The notes under the pieces: model-generated
Database searches by the model: none
What the model was told of the DNA's origin: nothing
Seen by the model: only the letters and a program-made list of their open reading frames with translations
From: Bacillus sp. MRMR6
Lineage (GTDB): Bacteria; Bacillota; Bacilli; Bacillales; Cytobacillaceae
NCBI RefSeq assembly: GCF_001940785.1
Contig: NZ_MSLS01000027.1
Location: forward strand, 1 to 62,318
Length of the DNA: 62,318 nucleotides
Reading direction: 5' to 3'
Made by a program: the position numbers and the translations under genes
Shown: positions 1-11,656 of the stretch, piece after piece
Layout: each line of letters starts with the position of its first letter
How positions within the stretch are numbered: the stretch's first letter is position 1

Positions 1-186
1 AAACATTCGAATTGGTGGCACGGCATTGCGACCGTTATCCAGACAATATTTATCTTTTAATTCTTCAATTATGAATGAAAAGTCGACTAGTTTTTTAATT
101 TGGCGAAGCATATTATCTTTTGGAACAATGAGATCATAAATTCCTATATATGGGCTAAGATTAAATGAATCTTGAAAGGAAATCAT
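1..186 (-). mobile_element. IS1182-family transposase, N-terminal part (runs off window)
   Basis: Reading the minus strand from an ATG at 184-186 gives 62 uninterrupted codons to the window edge, preceded by an AAAGGTGG ribosome binding site. The peptide contains SPYIGIYDLIVPKDN, followed by LRQIKKLVDFSFI and a CLDNGRNAVPPIRMF segment. I recognise these as the N-terminal signature of IS1182-type transposases. Only the start of the gene is visible, so whether it is intact is unknown. The right end of the element probably lies near 290-300, where sequence shared with other repeats in the window begins. Confidence 0.8.
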
Positions 187-232
187 TTCGGTACCACCTT
201 TAAAGTCTTGTTACCTTAATTATAAAATAAAA

Positions 233-269
233 AGCAGTTGAAGGGTTGATAAAATCAACCTTCAACTGC
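233..269. terminator. Long inverted repeat near the right end of the IS
   Basis: GCAGTTGAAGG and the following GTTGAT pair with ATCAAC and CTTCAACTGC further on, with a single bulged G. The stem is about 16 bp with a tiny A-rich loop. It sits outside the transposase start, so it may insulate the transposase from outside transcription or be part of the IS end. There is no clear T-run on the plus side. Confidence 0.5.
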
Positions 270-297
270 CTCAAAACAAAGGACTTTTTCAGTGCCC

Positions 298-390
298 TCA
301 CTAAAGCGCCTGCGGGGTCTCCCCTGCCCCTTGCTCCTACAGGAGTCTCGCGCCTTCTGCTCCAATCAACACGTCCAGCATAAATTTTTC
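298..390. repeat. GC-rich dispersed repeat, copy R1 (partial)
   Basis: Contains CGCCTGCGGGGTC at 307-319, the exact reverse complement of a 13-mer in copies at 26215 and 57863. It also contains AGGAGTC, GCGCCT and CTCCAATCAACA in the same order and spacing as in the copy ending at 43486. Only one side is present because the IS-like sequence abuts it, so the IS probably inserted into a copy of this repeat. No gene is seen between 187 and 441. Confidence 0.6.
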
Positions 391-441
391 AATACAATAA
401 ATCGTCTCCTTCATGTAAAATAGAAAAAGGGGGGAGATGTA

Positions 442-1776
442 ATGGATTTAAAGGCGGGGTTATGGCAGCAGCAGACATTAAAATTAGCGATGACTCAAGA
501 GCTAACGCAAGCAATTGCGCTTCTCCAGTATTCATCTCAAGAACTGACTGAGTTTTTAGATAGTAAAGCATTAGAAAATCCCCTTTTGGAAATAGATCAT
601 CAAAATATTAAACCAATTAATCCATTGGTTGATCGCAACCGAAATCGGACCCGTAGTAACATAAAAAATACAGAGACCAAGTGGATTGAACAAATTGCCT
701 CGAAGTCAACAACGATAGAAGAGCAACTGATGTCTCAGTTAAATATAAATGCATTCTCATCAAAGCAATTACAGGTTATTCGTTACATAATTCAAACAAT
801 GGATGGAAACGGTTACATCACTGAAACCCTTGAACAAATAGCGGAGAAGATGAAACTTTCTGTTGAACTAGTAGAAGATTGCTTGATCGCCATTCAGACT
901 CTCGAACCTGCTGGTATTGGTGCACGAAATCTTCAAGAATGTTTATTGATACAGATTGAACGGGAAAATTCAGCTAATGACTTGGCACAGACGATTTTAA
1001 CGAATTACTTTGTTCCGTTTGCTGAGAAGAAATGGAAACAGATCACAAAGGAGCTTCACGTAACATTACAGGAAATCCAAGAGGTTTCTGATTGGATTCA
1101 GAAGCTTAATCCGCGTCCAGGTGCATGCTTGGAACAGGACGAAACGAAATATATCATTCCAGATGCTATTGTTGAAAAGTCAGATATGCAATTTTCTATT
1201 AGGTTATGTGATGACCTCCTGCCTAGGATTAGGTTTAACGCCTCATACTATAAACAATTTTCATCCAAAAAGGATGCTCAGCTAGGGAAGTTTTTACAAG
1301 AAAAACAGCAGGACTTTCAATGGATTATGAAAAGTATTGAACAAAGGAAGGAAACATTAATAAAGGTAGTTACCAAGATTGTAGAAAGACAGACTATGTT
1401 TTTTGAAAAAGGGCCAAACTACTTATTGCCTATGACTATGAAGGACCTATCAAGTGAACTTGATATTCATGAATCGACGGTAAGTCGTGCAGTAAGGGAG
1501 AAATATGTCCAAACTCCAATGGGAACTTTCCCTTTAAAATATTTCTTTACTAGTACAATTCAAACAGTTTCCAATGAGAGTACTTCCTCTTCCCAGGTGA
1601 AGAATGCAATCCACTCCTTAATAGAAAGAGAGAATAAGCAAAAGCCGCTTTCGGACCAAGAAATTGCAGAACATTTAAAGAACCAAGAAGGAATGGTGGT
1701 CTCAAGGAGAACGGTAGCAAAATATCGTGAACAGCTGGGGATCCTGTCCTCTTCAAAGAGAAAAAGATTTGATTGA
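442..1776 (+). CDS. rpoN: RNA polymerase sigma-54 factor (RpoN/SigL)
   Basis: Encodes the alternative sigma factor that directs RNA polymerase to -24/-12 promoters and needs an AAA+ activator. The 444-residue length fits the short Bacillus form. The N-terminal region I is Gln/Leu-rich (LWQQQTLKLAMTQELTQAI); a core-binding middle and HTH follow (about 335-370); the RpoN box RRTVAKYRE lies at about 422-430, recognising the -24 element. The start is preceded by a GGGGGGAG ribosome binding site. It is followed 13 nt later by a glutaredoxin-like gene and then a terminator. A matching -24/-12 promoter lies at 33706 ahead of the PHA operon, and a GAFTGA-type activator is at 32151, so this sigma factor has a plausible target in the window. 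Confidence 0.96.
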   Translation: MDLKAGLWQQQTLKLAMTQELTQAIALLQYSSQELTEFLDSKALENPLLEIDHQNIKPINPLVDRNRNRTRSNIKNTETKWIEQIASKSTTIEEQLMSQLNINAFSSKQLQVIRYIIQTMDGNGYITETLEQIAEKMKLSVELVEDCLIAIQTLEPAGIGARNLQECLLIQIERENSANDLAQTILTNYFVPFAEKKWKQITKELHVTLQEIQEVSDWIQKLNPRPGACLEQDETKYIIPDAIVEKSDMQFSIRLCDDLLPRIRFNASYYKQFSSKKDAQLGKFLQEKQQDFQWIMKSIEQRKETLIKVVTKIVERQTMFFEKGPNYLLPMTMKDLSSELDIHESTVSRAVREKYVQTPMGTFPLKYFFTSTIQTVSNESTSSSQVKNAIHSLIERENKQKPLSDQEIAEHLKNQEGMVVSRRTVAKYREQLGILSSSKRKRFD

Positions 1777-1789
1777 AAGGAACGAACCG

Positions 1790-2047
1790 ATGTCCGAGAA
1801 TATTATTACTTTTTATACAAGGAAAGGCTGTACCTTATGTGATAAAGCAAAGGCACAAATTTTAGAACTAAAAGATTCCTATCCTTTTACACTAGCGGAA
1901 ATCGATATCGCCAAAAGTGATGAGCTAACCGAGCGATATGGAATGATGATTCCTGTTGTTCTTTTGAACGGAGAAGAAATTGGTTTTGGGATTATTAACA
2001 AATTTGACATAAGTAACCGTTTACAAGAAAAAACCTTAAATTTATAA
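1790..2047 (+). CDS. Glutaredoxin-like (thioredoxin-fold) protein
   Basis: An 85-residue thioredoxin-fold protein with a CTLC (CxxC) redox motif near residue 14 in the pattern FYTRKGCTLCDKAK, and the cis-Pro region MIPVVLLNG about 55 residues in. I chose the ATG at 1790 because a GAAAGGA ribosome binding site sits 8 nt upstream; a longer reading frame from 1727 overlaps rpoN without an RBS. It is probably co-transcribed with rpoN. Family members of this size are predicted thiol-disulphide oxidoreductases or glutaredoxin-like proteins; the substrate is not known. Confidence 0.85.
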   Translation: MSENIITFYTRKGCTLCDKAKAQILELKDSYPFTLAEIDIAKSDELTERYGMMIPVVLLNGEEIGFGIINKFDISNRLQEKTLNL

Positions 2048-2060
2048 GTTGAAATAGGTT

Positions 2061-2106
2061 TTTACTCCTGTTAGAATGTAAATTGTTAGCAGGGGTGATT
2101 TTTTTT
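2061..2106 (+). terminator. Intrinsic terminator after rpoN/glutaredoxin
   Basis: ACTCCTGTTA pairs with TTAGCAGGGGT across a loop of about 12 nt, giving a 10-bp stem with two G-U pairs, followed by a run of eight Ts. It separates the rpoN unit from cggR. Confidence 0.8.
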
Positions 2107-2114
2107 AGTTGTAG

Positions 2115-2150
2115 TGGGACATAATTTGTCTATGGTGGACATTTTTTGAC
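2115..2150 (+). promoter_or_regulatory. CggR operator (two direct half-sites)
   Basis: TGGGAC-N6-TGTC, a 4-nt spacer, then GTGGAC-N6-TGAC. This is the spacing described for the B. subtilis CggR operator (CGGGAC-N6-TGTC repeated with N4 between), with a few base changes. It lies 31 nt upstream of the cggR ATG. Binding of CggR here, relieved by fructose-1,6-bisphosphate, would control the gapA operon. The exact -35/-10 elements are not clear to me. Confidence 0.85.
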
Positions 2151-2181
2151 CAACTACTATTTATAAAGGAGCTTGCTCATC

Positions 2182-3204
2182 ATGCAGTCATTCATTGATA
2201 TCCAAAAAAGATTATTACCCGATCTTCTTCAAGTATTACATAAAAGATATACGATCCTGAGACATATCGGTTTTATGCAGCCGGTAGGAAGAAGGAGCCT
2301 TGCTACAAGCCTTGGGTTTACTGAGAGAGTCCTGCGAAGTGAAGTTGATTTCCTAAAAGAACAAAACCTCATTATTGCCAACAACATTGGGATGAGTTTA
2401 ACGGTTGAAGGAAAAAATTTACTAGAAGACCTCGAAGGTTTAATGCGGGAGCTAAAGGGTATGGATGTAATGGAGTTAGAACTAAAGCACCGTCTTGGTA
2501 TTCACAAGGCAGTGATTGTTCCAGGTGACAGTGATGAATCTCCGCTAGTGAAAAATGAGTTAAGTAAAGCCTGTGCCGCTTGCATGAAAAAGTTACTCAA
2601 CGGAAAAAATATTATCGCAGTAACTGGCGGTTCTACAATGGCTGCTGTCGCAGATGCATTAACACCTGAGTTAACAAATGAGGAATTACTGTTTGTTCCA
2701 GCAAGAGGGGGCATCGGTGAGGATGTTCACAACCAAGCAAATACAATTAGTTCAATTATGTCAAAAAACACCCATTCACGACATCGCGTCTTTTATGTTC
2801 CAGACCAGGTTAGTCCTGAAATCTATGCATCACTCATTAAAGAACCTGAAATTCATGCAGTTTTAGATTTAATTAAATCAGCAAGCATGGTTCTTCACGG
2901 TATTGGAGATGCTATCACAATGGCTGAACGAAGAAAGACTAGCCCTGAGGTGATGGAAAAACTAGAAAATAGTATTGCAGTTGGGGAAGCCTTTGGCTAT
3001 TATTTCAATGAAAAAGGCGATATTGTTCATAAGGTATTAACGATTGGACTCCAGCTTGACGATCTTGCGAAGATTCCTAATATCATCGCGGTTGCTGGAG
3101 GGACATCTAAGGCAAAGGCTATTAGGTCGTATATGAAACAAGCACCATCATCAACCATATTGATTACAGATGAAGGTGCCGCAAGAAGGTTATTAAAAGG
3201 TTAA
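2182..3204 (+). CDS. cggR: Central glycolytic genes regulator CggR
   Basis: A SorC/DeoR-type repressor of 340 residues, the same length as B. subtilis CggR. An N-terminal winged HTH (about 25-75, RSLATSLGFTERVLRSEVDFL) precedes a sugar-phosphate-binding domain with the phosphate-loop sequence AVTGGSTMAAVAD and GARRLL at the C-terminus. I chose the ATG at 2182, 10 nt after AAGGAG; a TTG at 2173 is only 1 nt from the RBS. It heads the gapA-pgk-tpiA-gpmI-eno operon and has a CggR operator just upstream, so it is autoregulated. The 51-nt cggR-gapA spacer is where B. subtilis processes this mRNA; no obvious terminator is present in it. Confidence 0.96.
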   Translation: MQSFIDIQKRLLPDLLQVLHKRYTILRHIGFMQPVGRRSLATSLGFTERVLRSEVDFLKEQNLIIANNIGMSLTVEGKNLLEDLEGLMRELKGMDVMELELKHRLGIHKAVIVPGDSDESPLVKNELSKACAACMKKLLNGKNIIAVTGGSTMAAVADALTPELTNEELLFVPARGGIGEDVHNQANTISSIMSKNTHSRHRVFYVPDQVSPEIYASLIKEPEIHAVLDLIKSASMVLHGIGDAITMAERRKTSPEVMEKLENSIAVGEAFGYYFNEKGDIVHKVLTIGLQLDDLAKIPNIIAVAGGTSKAKAIRSYMKQAPSSTILITDEGAARRLLKG

Positions 3205-3219
3205 TTCCTTTTTAAATAA

Positions 3220-4263
<1,044 letters not shown>

Positions 4264-4300
4264 TAACAATTAGTAATCAAGCTTAATGTTATGGCAGGTC

Positions 4301-4337
4301 AAAGGGGACGGGGAACATTCCCCCTTCCCTTTTTTTG
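4301..4337 (+). terminator. Hairpin with T-run between gapA and pgk (possible attenuator)
   Basis: AAAGGGGACGGGGAA pairs with TTCCCCCTTCCCTTT over a 2-nt loop with one or two mismatches and is followed by a T-run. It lies inside the glycolytic operon, so it probably lowers rather than stops transcription into pgk and raises the gapA:pgk ratio; it could also protect the 3' end of a processed gapA mRNA. Confidence 0.7.
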
Positions 4338-4388
4338 AGCAAAAAGCATTACTAGTATCGAGTGATTATTCCTTAGGAGGCTTTTTCT

Positions 4389-5573
4389 ATGAACAAAAAG
4401 ACATTAAAAGATATTGATGTAAAAGGAAAACGCGTATTTTGCCGGGTGGATTTTAACGTTCCGATGCAGAATGGAAAAATTACCGATGAAACGCGTATTC
4501 GTGCAGCACTGCCAACGATTCAATATTTAATTGAACAAGGTGCAAAGGTAATCTTAGCTAGTCACTTCGGCCGTCCAAAAGGAACAGTGGTTGAAGAAAT
4601 GCGCTTAGCTCCAGTTGGTGTTAGACTTGCTGAGCTTCTTGGTAAAGAAGTGAAAAATGCAGATGAAGCATACGGAGACACAGTGAAAGCTTTGATTGCT
4701 GACATGTCTGAGGGAGATGTCGTTCTTCTTGAGAATGTTCGTTTCTATCCAGGTGAAGAAAAGAATGATCCTGAATTAGCAAAAGCCTTCGCTGAACTAG
4801 CTGATGTTTATGTGAACGATGCATTTGGTGCAGCGCACAGAGCACACGCATCAACTGAAGGGATTGCACATCACCTACCAGCAGTTTCAGGTCTATTAAT
4901 GGAAAAAGAACTTGATGTTTTAGGCAAGGCACTTTCTAATCCAGAGCGTCCATTTACTGCGATTATCGGTGGAGCGAAAGTAAAGGATAAAATTGGTGTT
5001 ATCGAAAATCTTTTAGAGAAAGTTGATAACCTGATTATTGGCGGAGGTCTTGCTTATACTTTTGTAAAAGCGCAGGGACATGAAGTGGGTAAGTCATTGC
5101 TTGAGGCGGATAAAATTGATTTAGCAAATTCATTTATTGAAAAGGCAAAAGAGAAGGGTGTTAATTTCTATATACCCGTCGATGTAATCGTTGCTGATGA
5201 TTTTTCAGCGGATGCAAATACTCAAGTGGTTGCGATTGATGCAATTCCTGCAGATTGGGAAGCACTTGATATTGGACCTAAAACAAGAGAAATCTACAGT
5301 GATGTTATCCGAAATTCTAAGCTAGTCATCTGGAACGGACCAATGGGCGTGTTCGAGATCGACACATTTGCTAACGGCACTAAGGCAGTTGCTGAAGCAC
5401 TTGCAGAATCAGAAGGTACATATTCAGTCATTGGCGGCGGAGATTCAGCAGCAGCAGTTGAAAAGTTCAATTTAGCAGATAAAATGAGCCATATCTCAAC
5501 AGGTGGCGGTGCCTCTCTTGAGTTTATGGAAGGTAAAACACTCCCAGGTGTAGTTGCTTTGAACGATAAATAG
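4389..5573 (+). CDS. pgk: Phosphoglycerate kinase
   Basis: Transfers the acyl phosphate of 1,3-bisphosphoglycerate to ADP, making ATP. The 394-residue protein shows the N-terminal signature [20 protein letters not shown], the substrate-binding ASHFGRPKG and [12 protein letters not shown], and the C-terminal nucleotide site [14 protein letters not shown] and [21 protein letters not shown] lies upstream. It is the second glycolytic enzyme of the operon. A 21-bp tandem repeat array separates it from tpiA. Confidence 0.98.
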   Translation: MNKKTLKDIDVKGKRVFCRVDFNVPMQNGKITDETRIRAALPTIQYLIEQGAKVILASHFGRPKGTVVEEMRLAPVGVRLAELLGKEVKNADEAYGDTVKALIADMSEGDVVLLENVRFYPGEEKNDPELAKAFAELADVYVNDAFGAAHRAHASTEGIAHHLPAVSGLLMEKELDVLGKALSNPERPFTAIIGGAKVKDKIGVIENLLEKVDNLIIGGGLAYTFVKAQGHEVGKSLLEADKIDLANSFIEKAKEKGVNFYIPVDVIVADDFSADANTQVVAIDAIPADWEALDIGPKTREIYSDVIRNSKLVIWNGPMGVFEIDTFANGTKAVAEALAESEGTYSVIGGGDSAAAVEKFNLADKMSHISTGGGASLEFMEGKTLPGVVALNDK

Positions 5574-5586
5574 AACTTTTTGCGGT

Positions 5587-5712
5587 ATATCAATAAATTT
5601 TTGTGCGATATCAACAAAATAAACATCGATATCAACAAATTTTTATGCGATATCAACAAATTTAACATCGATATCAACAAATTAAAGGACGATATCAACA
5701 AATTGCTTTATT
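5587..5712 (+). repeat. Six-unit 21-bp tandem repeat between pgk and tpiA
   Basis: The core ATATCAA starts at 5587, 5608, 5629, 5650, 5671 and 5692, an exact 21-bp period. The consensus unit is roughly CGATATCAACAAATTTAACA(T); the first copy is degenerate (GGTATATCAATAAA). The array fills nearly the whole pgk-tpiA spacer and ends just before the tpiA ribosome binding site. Read on the minus strand it would give a 7-residue repeat (NLLIS pattern), but that frame runs antisense through pgk and is not credible as a gene. Confidence 0.9.
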
Positions 5713-5714
5713 AG

Positions 5715-8016
<2,302 letters not shown>

Positions 8017-8027
8017 CCCAATCTTAA

Positions 8028-9338
<1,311 letters not shown>

Positions 9339-9351
9339 TTTCTTACAAAAA

Positions 9352-9381
9352 GGCGCTCATTGACGAATGGGCGTTTTTTTT
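9352..9381 (+). terminator. Terminator after eno
   Basis: CGCTCATT pairs with AATGGGCG across a GACG loop and is followed by eight Ts. It closes the glycolytic operon. Confidence 0.9.
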
Positions 9382-9478
9382 ACTCTGCTCTGATGTTCGC
9401 TATACCTTGAGGAGTGACAGGTACCATCCAGAAATAGTAAAATATAGGAAGAATAATATTTTCTTGGGGGTCTATTTG

Positions 9479-10396
9479 ATGAAGCGTTTATTGGATTGTT
9501 CGGCGTCAGATTTTGCTCGGATGAATGGTCAAGAGTTAAAGCAGGCAATTATCGCTTCAGAGGGCAGGACGATTTTAGCAGAGGTAATTGGGAGTTTTAC
9601 ACCTTATTATCCGGCAGTTACCAATGCTGAAATGGCGGCGGCATTTGGGGCAGACCTAATATTATTAAACTTCTTTGACGTCTCTAACCCTAGTATAGAG
9701 GGGTTAAAAGTTGAAGATCCTGAATCAACCGTAAGGACCTTAAAGCAGCTTACTGGTAGGCCAATTGGGTTGAATTTAGAGCCAGTTGATTTGAGTGCCA
9801 AACAGATGGAAACCCTAATTGAGCTTCCAGAGGGAAGGATTGCTACGGAGAAGTCGCTTCAAAGGGCTAAGGAACTCGGCTTTGATTTTGTCTGTTTAAC
9901 GGGCAACCCTAAAACAGGTGTATCAAACGCTGAAATCACAAAAGCAATTCAGGTTGCAAGAAGGGTCTTTGGTGAAGACGGCTTGATTATATCTGGTAAA
10001 ATGCACAGTGCAGGTGTATCTGGAGAAGCGGGAAGCAGCCTAATGTCGGAAGAAACCTTGCATACATTTATCGAAGCAGGTGCGGATATTATCCTCATCC
10101 CATCTCCAGGGACTGTACCTGGCTTTACCGTTGAAAAAACAGCCAAATTAGTAGACATAGTCCATGAAAAAGGAGCTCTTGCCATTCTTACTACAGGAAC
10201 TAGTCAAGAAGGCTCAGATGAAGCAACAATTAAACAAATTGCTCTTAATAGTAAAATGGCGGGGGCAGACTTATTTCATATAGGTGATGCAGGTGCAGTA
10301 GGGATTGCCCTTCCGGAAAATATTACTGCCTACTCCATCGTTGTCAGAGGAAAAAGACATACATACGTTAGAATGGCATCCTCTATATTACGGTAA
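9479..10396 (+). CDS. Predicted TIM-barrel-like protein of unknown function (DUF7916-type)
   Basis: A 305-residue soluble protein. I chose the ATG at 9479 (MKRLLDCSASDF) because GGGGG lies 7 nt upstream and the longer frame from 9407 adds residues that do not look conserved. The sequence alternates hydrophobic strands and helices as in a TIM barrel: FGADLILLNFFDVS, IGLNLEPVD, GFDFVCLTGNPKTGVSN, DGLIISGKMHSAGV, GADIILIPSPGTVPGFT, AGADLFHIGDAG. It resembles proteins annotated as DUF7916, often found near PTS genes; that assignment is from memory and uncertain. It stands alone between the eno terminator and secG. A phosphosugar or aldolase-like role is possible but unsupported. Confidence 0.7.
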   Translation: MKRLLDCSASDFARMNGQELKQAIIASEGRTILAEVIGSFTPYYPAVTNAEMAAAFGADLILLNFFDVSNPSIEGLKVEDPESTVRTLKQLTGRPIGLNLEPVDLSAKQMETLIELPEGRIATEKSLQRAKELGFDFVCLTGNPKTGVSNAEITKAIQVARRVFGEDGLIISGKMHSAGVSGEAGSSLMSEETLHTFIEAGADIILIPSPGTVPGFTVEKTAKLVDIVHEKGALAILTTGTSQEGSDEATIKQIALNSKMAGADLFHIGDAGAVGIALPENITAYSIVVRGKRHTYVRMASSILR

Positions 10397-10506
10397 TGGA
10401 TAAAACCTCCTAAAAGCTGACACAATAACTGGTATTGTTTAATGAAGAATAATATGGTACATTAAGAATACTGTGAAATGTACGACTTAACAGGAGGTGG
10501 CCTTTC

Positions 10507-10740
10507 ATGTATGCATTCGTAGTAACATTATTAGTTATTGTAAGCATTGGACTTATTTTAGTTGTATTACTTCAATCAGGTAAAAGTGCTGGATTATCTG
10601 GTGCCATTTCAGGTGGAGCAGAAACATTATTTGGTAAGCAAAAAGCACGTGGACTTGATTTGATTCTACACCGTATCACTATCGTTTTATCAGTATTATT
10701 TATTATCCTTGCAATTGCAGTTGCTTATTTCGAAGTTTAA
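10507..10740 (+). CDS. secG: Preprotein translocase subunit SecG
   Basis: A 77-residue inner-membrane protein that assists the SecYEG channel. It has two hydrophobic helices (about 2-22 and 53-74) separated by the typical Gly/Ser loop [21 protein letters not shown]. An AGGAGGTGG ribosome binding site precedes the ATG, and a terminator follows. Its place before est, rnr, smpB and ssrA is the same as in B. subtilis (secG-yvaK-rnr-smpB-ssrA). Confidence 0.95.
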   Translation: MYAFVVTLLVIVSIGLILVVLLQSGKSAGLSGAISGGAETLFGKQKARGLDLILHRITIVLSVLFIILAIAVAYFEV

Positions 10741-10754
10741 TAAAAAATACCCAA

Positions 10755-10779
10755 ACTCGGCCAGCAGGTCGGGTTTTTT
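10755..10779 (+). terminator. Terminator after secG
   Basis: ACTCGGCC pairs with GGTCGGGT across AGCA with two G-U pairs, followed by TTTTTT. Confidence 0.8.
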
Positions 10780-10888
10780 CGTTGTTACATCTTTATTAAT
10801 TTGTAAACATCAAGTCTTATTTCTGGCATGTTCTCTCGGCCTTTGCTAAAACTAAAATTAGTGAAATTGAAATAAGGGAGTTATTTAT

Positions 10889-11635
10889 ATGAAAATCGCA
10901 CAACCAAAGCCTTTTACCTTTGAAGGAGGAAAAAGAGCCGTTTTATTACTTCATGGCTTCACGGGGAATTCAGCCGATGTTCGGATGCTTGGACGTTACC
11001 TTGAGAAAGAGGGCTACACCTGCCATGCACCACAATATAAAGGTCACGGTGTCCCGCCTGAAGAGCTTGTTCATACCGGACCAGAAGACTGGTGGCAGGA
11101 CGCCTTGAATGGGTACCACTTTTTAAAGAATAGGGGTTTTGAAGAGATCGCAGTGGCGGGTCTTTCACTAGGTGGCGTATTTTCCTTGAAATTGGGTTAC
11201 ACTGTACCTATAAAGGGTATTGTACCGATGTGTGCACCCATGTATATCAAAAGTGAAGAGGTAATGTATCAAGGAATTCTTGAATATGCTCGTGATTATA
11301 AAAGCCGTGAAGGAAAATCAGAAGAACAAGTCGAAATGGAAATGGAACAATTTAAAAAAACACCTATGAAAACGCTAAAGGCTCTCCAAGCAGTAATTTC
11401 GGATGTTCGCAACCATGTTGATCTGATTTATGCTCCAACCTTCGTCGTTCAAGGACGTCATGACAAGATGATCAACACAGAGAGTGCAAACATTATTTAC
11501 AATGAAGTAGAGTCACCGATAAAAGAAATTAAATGGTATGAAGAATCAGGACATGTCATTACCTTTGATAAAGAGCGTGACCAGCTTCATGAAGATATTT
11601 ACCGTTTTTTAGAAAAATTAGACTGGCAAGATTAA
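10889..11635 (+). CDS. est: Carboxylesterase / monoacylglycerol lipase (Est30/YvaK type)
   Basis: A 248-residue alpha/beta hydrolase that cleaves short acyl esters or monoacylglycerols in the cytosol. The oxyanion-hole HGFTG lies at about 26-30, the nucleophile is Ser93 in GLSLGG, the acid is Asp192 in GRHDKM, and the base is His222 in SGHV. These positions match the Geobacillus Est30 triad to within one residue. AAGGGAG is upstream. The gene sits 21 nt before rnr and is probably co-transcribed, as in B. subtilis (yvaK-rnr). The physiological substrate is unknown. Confidence 0.94.
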   Translation: MKIAQPKPFTFEGGKRAVLLLHGFTGNSADVRMLGRYLEKEGYTCHAPQYKGHGVPPEELVHTGPEDWWQDALNGYHFLKNRGFEEIAVAGLSLGGVFSLKLGYTVPIKGIVPMCAPMYIKSEEVMYQGILEYARDYKSREGKSEEQVEMEMEQFKKTPMKTLKALQAVISDVRNHVDLIYAPTFVVQGRHDKMINTESANIIYNEVESPIKEIKWYEESGHVITFDKERDQLHEDIYRFLEKLDWQD

Positions 11636-11656
11636 TAGCCCTATTAAGGAGGGATT

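Noticed and set aside
13..31. TGGCAC near TTGC resembling a -24/-12 promoter
   Set aside because: Spacing is 1 nt short of the required GG-N10-GC, and it lies inside the transposase coding sequence.
4621..4932. 103-codon minus-strand frame inside pgk
   Set aside because: Shadow of the strongly codon-biased pgk sequence; Leu/His-rich with no RBS.
5294..5701. Minus-strand frame with a 7-residue NLLIS-type repeat
   Set aside because: It is the antisense reading of pgk plus the 21-bp tandem array; the period of 21 gives an open repeat by chance, and there is no RBS.
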